Positions 22,125 to 25,432 of a stretch of DNA of 25,432 bases are shown in pieces. The translations under genes were made by a program, and so were the position numbers. Source of the DNA: JAFLUQ01 sp964551215 (GTDB lineage: Bacteria; Bacillota; Clostridia; UMGS1883); assembly GCA_964551215.1 (NCBI GenBank), contig CAZKBV010000020.1, positions 1-25,432 of the forward strand, written 5' to 3'. Below the pieces are notes generated by a model that searched no databases, was not told the origin of the DNA, and saw nothing but the letters and a program-made list of their open reading frames with translations. The number at the start of each line of letters is the position of its first letter. Position 1 is the stretch's first letter.

Positions 22125-22357
22125 CGCTTTATATAGCCTCCGTCCTTTTCTTCAAAAAACGCCCTTACGGTTATTTTTAGCTCCTTGGCTCCATTTTCCA
22201 CCAAAGGGCGGTATTTGTTCTCAAAGCGCAGACTGTATCCGCACCCTTCCTTTGTAAGTACGGACGGCGTTTGGGTTATGCCGCTTTTTATTCCTTTTTC
22301 GGCGAGCATTTTTTTAAGCCTTGCCGCCGATGTTTGGGACGGAACGGTTGCCAGCAT
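22121..22357 (-). CDS. DUF3343 Se/S-carrier-like protein
   Basis: A 78-residue protein of the DUF3343 type (Pfam name: putative Se/S carrier protein-like). The start MLATVPSQTSAARLKKML resembles the family's first strand and helix, and the single Cys in KEGCGYSLRF takes the position of the conserved CG motif that could carry a persulfide or perselenide. AAAGGA precedes the ATG. Its last bases overlap the cysteine desulfurase start, making a likely donor-carrier pair. The carried atom and final target are not shown by sequence. Confidence 0.8.
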   Translation of the reverse strand: MLATVPSQTSAARLKKMLAEKGIKSGITQTPSVLTKEGCGYSLRFENKYRPLVENGAKELKITVRAFFEEKDGGYIKR

Positions 22358-22448
22358 TTATATCAGTCCTTTCATTTACAAATTATGTTTCCGCTTTGGC
22401 TTTTGCTACACTTTCCAAACGGTAACCTCATTACGAAAAAGTACCTAC

Positions 22449-22476
22449 TTGACAAATTTTCACTATGTATTATAAT
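22449..22476 (+). promoter_or_regulatory. Promoter of the copper ATPase gene, with a possible operator
   Basis: TTGACA (22449-22454) and TATAAT (22471-22476), 16 bases apart, face copA. Just downstream GGGATA (22487-22492) and TATCCC (22520-22525) form an inverted pair in the leader. CsoR-type sites have C-run and G-run halves, so a copper-sensing operator is possible but not established. Confidence 0.75.
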
Positions 22477-22563
22477 TAAACATAGGGGGATAATTTTTAA
22501 ATACGATATATTCTGACAATATCCCGATGGAAATAATCTTTGCAGACTAAAGGACGGTGCTTT

Positions 22564-24756
22564 ATGAGAAGGAATTTTGACGTTACGGGAATGAGCTGCG
22601 GCGCGTGCAGCGCCAGAGTTGAAAATACCGTAAAGAAGCTAAGCGGCGTAAAGGATGTAAGCGTAAGCCTTCTGAGCGCAAGCATGAGCGTTGAATTTGA
22701 CGAGAAGCTGCTTTCCCCTTCGGAAATAATAAACGCGGTCACCTCCGCCGGATATAAAACCTATCCCGAAGGGGGCGCGCCGAAGAAGAACGCCGCCGAG
22801 GAAAGCCGCAAAATAAAAAAGCGGCTTATAGCCTCCTTCTCGCTGCTTATCGCGCTGATGTATTTTTCAATGGGGCATATGCTGGGAATCCCCATGCTCA
22901 CCCACAACGGGAAAATACTGGCCTGCGCCCAGCTCATTCTTACAATCCCGATTTTAATACTTAACCGAAAATACTTTACGGGGGGCTTCAAGGCTTTGTT
23001 TAAGGCTTCTCCCAACATGGACTCGCTGGTAGCCACGGGAGCTACGGCTTCGGTGCTTTACAGTCTTTACGCGTTCATAAGAATTTTCGCCGGAGACGAG
23101 GCTTTCCTTCACGATTTGTACTTCGAGGGCGCGGCAATGATAGTGACCCTTATATCCTTGGGAAAATACTTTGAGGCCCGCTCCAAACGCAAAACCGGAG
23201 ACGCTATCGAAAAGCTCATCGGCCTCGCTCCGGACAGCGCGGTTGTAATCAAAGACGGCAAGGAGGTCGCCGTTCCCATAAGCGACGTCATCGAAGGGGA
23301 CATTGTTGTCATCCGCGCCGGAGAAAGCGTTCCCGTGGACGGCACAGTTGTCGAAGGCGGCGGCAGCGCGGACGAATCCGCCATAACAGGGGAAAGCATA
23401 CCGGTTTACAAAGCCGTCGGCGATTCCCTTATCGGCGCTACGCTGGTTTCAAGCGGATATTTCAAGCTGAGAGCCGACAGGGTAGGCAGCGACACAACCC
23501 TGTCGAAAATAATCAAGCTGGTTGAGGAAGCGGGCAGCTCCAAGGCTCCCATCGCAAAGCTGGCGGACAAAGTGAGCGGAGTTTTCGTTCCCGCGGTAAT
23601 GAGCATTGCGCTGCTTACGATGATAATCTGGCTTTTAGCCGGAAAAGGCTTCGCCACAGCTCTTTCCTTCGGCATTGCCGTGCTGGTGATTTCCTGCCCG
23701 TGCGCGCTGGGGCTGGCTACGCCTACGGCAATTATGGTCGCTACGGGCAAGGGAGCCGAAAACGGCATCCTTGTAAAGTCCGCCGAGGCTTTGGAAACCC
23801 TTCACAGCGTAACCGCCGCCGTCCTCGACAAAACCGGAACTATAACCCAAGGCCGGCCAAAGGTCGCGGGAATGAGCTTTCCAAAGGATAAGCTGCCATA
23901 TGCCGTCTCCTTGGAGGCCCTTTCCGCGCATCCCCTGTCCCTCGCTATAGGGGATTACGCCAAGGAAAACAACATCCCCCTGCTTCCCGCTTCCGACTTC
24001 AATTCCGAGGAAGGCTTGGGAATTTCCGCCGTCATTGACGGGAAAAGGATACTTGCCGGCAACCTCCGCATGATGGAAAAATACAAGGTGGATATTTCCG
24101 CCCTTCTCCCTTGGGCGGGAGAAGCGGCTCAAAACGGGGAAACTCCCCTTTTCTTCGCCGCCGACGGAGTGAGGTTAGGGGTAATTTCCGTGGCGGATCC
24201 CATAAAGCCCGACTCCCGCGAAGCCGTGGCGGAGCTTAAGGCTCTGGGGCTTAAAACCTATATGCTCACCGGCGATAATAAGCGCACGGCGGCGGCAATT
24301 GGCAAAAACGCCGGTGTGGACGAAATTATAGCGGAGGTGCTGCCTTCACAAAAGGAGGAAAAGGTTTCGTCCATTCAGAAGGCCGGAGGCAAGGTTTTGA
24401 TGATAGGCGACGGAATAAACGACGCTCCCGCCCTTACCCGGGCGGACGTGGGAATGGCAATAGGCAGCGGCACCGACATAGCCATTGAAGCGGCGGACAT
24501 TGTTCTTATGAAAAGCACTCTTAAGGACGCCGCCGGAGCCATCCGTCTGAGCCGTGCCGCCCTGAAAAATATAAAGGAAAACCTTTTCTGGGCTTTTTTC
24601 TACAATGTGCTGGGAATACCAATAGCCGCCGGAGCTCTTTATCCCATGTTCGGAATTAAGCTCAGTCCCATGCTGGCGGCGGCGGCAATGAGCTTCAGCT
24701 CCGTGTTCGTAGTGACAAACGCTCTGAGACTGAGAAAATTTAAATTCAACAAATGA
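22564..24756 (+). CDS. copA: Copper-exporting P-type ATPase
   Basis: A 730-residue P1B-1 ATPase. It has one N-terminal heavy-metal domain (GMSCGACS, Cys12 and Cys15), about eight membrane helices, TGES (275-278), the CPC metal site SCPCALGLATP (378-380), the phosphorylation motif DKTGT (Asp422), SAHPLS, and GDGINDAPAL. The last helices carry FYNVLGIPIAAG and AMSFSSVFVVTNALRL, the Asn/Tyr and Met/Ser pattern of copper pumps. It exports Cu(I) across the plasma membrane. The ATG at 22564 follows AAAGGACGG; an in-frame TTG eight codons earlier is rejected. It is divergent from the DUF3343 gene and followed by a HAD phosphatase. No csoR or copZ is visible. Confidence 0.95.
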   Translation: MRRNFDVTGMSCGACSARVENTVKKLSGVKDVSVSLLSASMSVEFDEKLLSPSEIINAVTSAGYKTYPEGGAPKKNAAEESRKIKKRLIASFSLLIALMYFSMGHMLGIPMLTHNGKILACAQLILTIPILILNRKYFTGGFKALFKASPNMDSLVATGATASVLYSLYAFIRIFAGDEAFLHDLYFEGAAMIVTLISLGKYFEARSKRKTGDAIEKLIGLAPDSAVVIKDGKEVAVPISDVIEGDIVVIRAGESVPVDGTVVEGGGSADESAITGESIPVYKAVGDSLIGATLVSSGYFKLRADRVGSDTTLSKIIKLVEEAGSSKAPIAKLADKVSGVFVPAVMSIALLTMIIWLLAGKGFATALSFGIAVLVISCPCALGLATPTAIMVATGKGAENGILVKSAEALETLHSVTAAVLDKTGTITQGRPKVAGMSFPKDKLPYAVSLEALSAHPLSLAIGDYAKENNIPLLPASDFNSEEGLGISAVIDGKRILAGNLRMMEKYKVDISALLPWAGEAAQNGETPLFFAADGVRLGVISVADPIKPDSREAVAELKALGLKTYMLTGDNKRTAAAIGKNAGVDEIIAEVLPSQKEEKVSSIQKAGGKVLMIGDGINDAPALTRADVGMAIGSGTDIAIEAADIVLMKSTLKDAAGAIRLSRAALKNIKENLFWAFFYNVLGIPIAAGALYPMFGIKLSPMLAAAAMSFSSVFVVTNALRLRKFKFNK

Positions 24757-24773
24757 TTCCAAGGAGGCCTCCC

Positions 24774-25343
24774 ATGAATGTCTACGATTTCGACAACACA
24801 ATATACGACGGAGAAAGCGTTTTTGACTTCTATATCTTCTGCGTAAAACGCCGCCCGCTTCTTTTGCGCTATATTTTTGTCATACTGTTTGCGTGGGGGC
24901 GGTACAAGCTGCTTTTGCTGAGCCACGACAAGCTTATGGAGCTGGCGGAAAAATACGCCGTAAAATTTATATCCGAGATGAAGGATATCAAAGGCGCGGT
25001 AAAGGTTTTTTGGGATAAAAATCAGCAAAAAATAAAGAGCTTTTATCTCAGCTCCATGCGTGACACCGACGTTATCATCTCCGCCTCGGTTGACTTTCTC
25101 TTAGAGGAAATATGCCGGCGCATCGGCGTAAAGCGTCTTATATGCTCAAGGTTGGATTTAACCACCGGCAAAATAAAGACGCTGTGCTTTCGTCAGCTTA
25201 AGCCCACTCTTTTTCGGGAGCTGTTTCCCGACGGACACATCGAGAATTTTTACTCCGACTCGATGAACGACAGGCCTATGATGGAAATTGCCGATAACGC
25301 CTACCTTGTAAAAGGGGATAAAATAATACAGGTGAAAATGTAG
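24774..25343 (+). CDS. HAD-superfamily phosphatase, subfamily IB-like
   Basis: A 189-residue protein from the ATG at 24774, after a strong AAGGAGG. Motif I is YDFDNTIYDGES (Asp nucleophile and acid), motif II is ISASVDF, and motif III/IV is YSDSMNDRPMM. A helical cap lies between (about 20-85), with a hydrophobic stretch near 30-50 (LLLRYIFVILFAWGRYKLLL) that could touch the membrane. These features suit phosphoserine-phosphatase-like or phosphatidylglycerophosphatase-like members; the substrate is unknown. It lies 17 bases after copA and is probably co-transcribed. No further gene is seen in the last 89 bases. Confidence 0.85.
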   Translation: MNVYDFDNTIYDGESVFDFYIFCVKRRPLLLRYIFVILFAWGRYKLLLLSHDKLMELAEKYAVKFISEMKDIKGAVKVFWDKNQQKIKSFYLSSMRDTDVIISASVDFLLEEICRRIGVKRLICSRLDLTTGKIKTLCFRQLKPTLFRELFPDGHIENFYSDSMNDRPMMEIADNAYLVKGDKIIQVKM

Positions 25344-25402
25344 CAAAGGGGTAAGCGAGAATTTCGGTAAGCTCGTAGGGCGCAATCAAGGCAAGACATA
25401 TT

Positions 25403-25430
25403 TTGACAATTATTCCGAAAATGTTACAAA
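25403..25430 (+). promoter_or_regulatory. Possible promoter at the right edge
   Basis: TTGACA (25403-25408) and TACAAA (25425-25430) are separated by 16 bases. It faces out of the window, so the gene it would serve cannot be seen. Confidence 0.3.
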
Positions 25431-25432
25431 AA

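Noticed and set aside
21126..22136. Plus-strand frame of 336 codons opposite the cysteine desulfurase.
   Set aside because: Shadow frame; the minus strand carries every PLP-enzyme motif.

Overview
The window joins the early and lysogeny half of a prophage (about 1-13,945) to ordinary chromosome (about 14,000-25,432) of a low-to-mid GC Gram-positive bacterium, most likely a gut-type member of the Clostridia. The Firmicute assignment rests on strong AGGAGG-type ribosome binding sites, textbook sigma-A promoters, a large serine integrase, DUF1492-type phage regulation and an acn-icd pair with a type II isocitrate dehydrogenase. No 16S or marker tree was possible. A 100-N scaffold gap whose two flanks carry the same 55 bases points to a short-read, probably metagenome-derived, assembly.

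Prophage, leftward part (1-10,135, minus strand, read right to left): an XRE regulator, a second HTH protein with a cysteine cluster, small phage proteins, a recombination block (PD-(D/E)XK nuclease, coiled-coil protein, RecT-like annealing protein), a replication block (replisome organizer, DnaC-type helicase loader), a RusA-type resolvase, zinc-ribbon proteins, SSB, a Gp37/Gp68 (DUF5131) radical-SAM-like protein, a DUF1492/ArpU-like regulator and an HD-domain hydrolase. A hairpin and a new promoter follow at about 700-820, and further small genes run off the left edge toward the presumed packaging and structural genes.

Prophage, rightward part (10,274-13,898, plus strand): a CI-like repressor, co-transcribed with a 405-residue PD-(D/E)XK nuclease-like protein that is not part of the standard lysogeny module, then a repeat-rich 187-bp intergenic region and the serine integrase with its terminator. 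Short operator-like words (ATYGGTAA) recur in the two divergent promoters and in two other leftward promoters, so one repressor may control several sites.

Chromosome: queA and uvrC overlap as an operon on the minus strand. A bidirectional-looking hairpin then separates uvrC from an aconitase-family gene and icd, which together convert citrate to 2-oxoglutarate, driven by a strong promoter beside the assembly gap. Beyond the gap lie a TIGR01977-type cysteine desulfurase and a DUF3343 Se/S-carrier-like protein, overlapping by four bases. Divergent from them is a CopA-type copper ATPase followed by a HAD-family phosphatase.

The least explained parts are the nuclease in the repressor operon, the hexamer and direct-repeat region before the integrase, the multi-site operator pattern, and a degenerate duplication of the queA 3' end beside the integrase that may mark the attachment junction.
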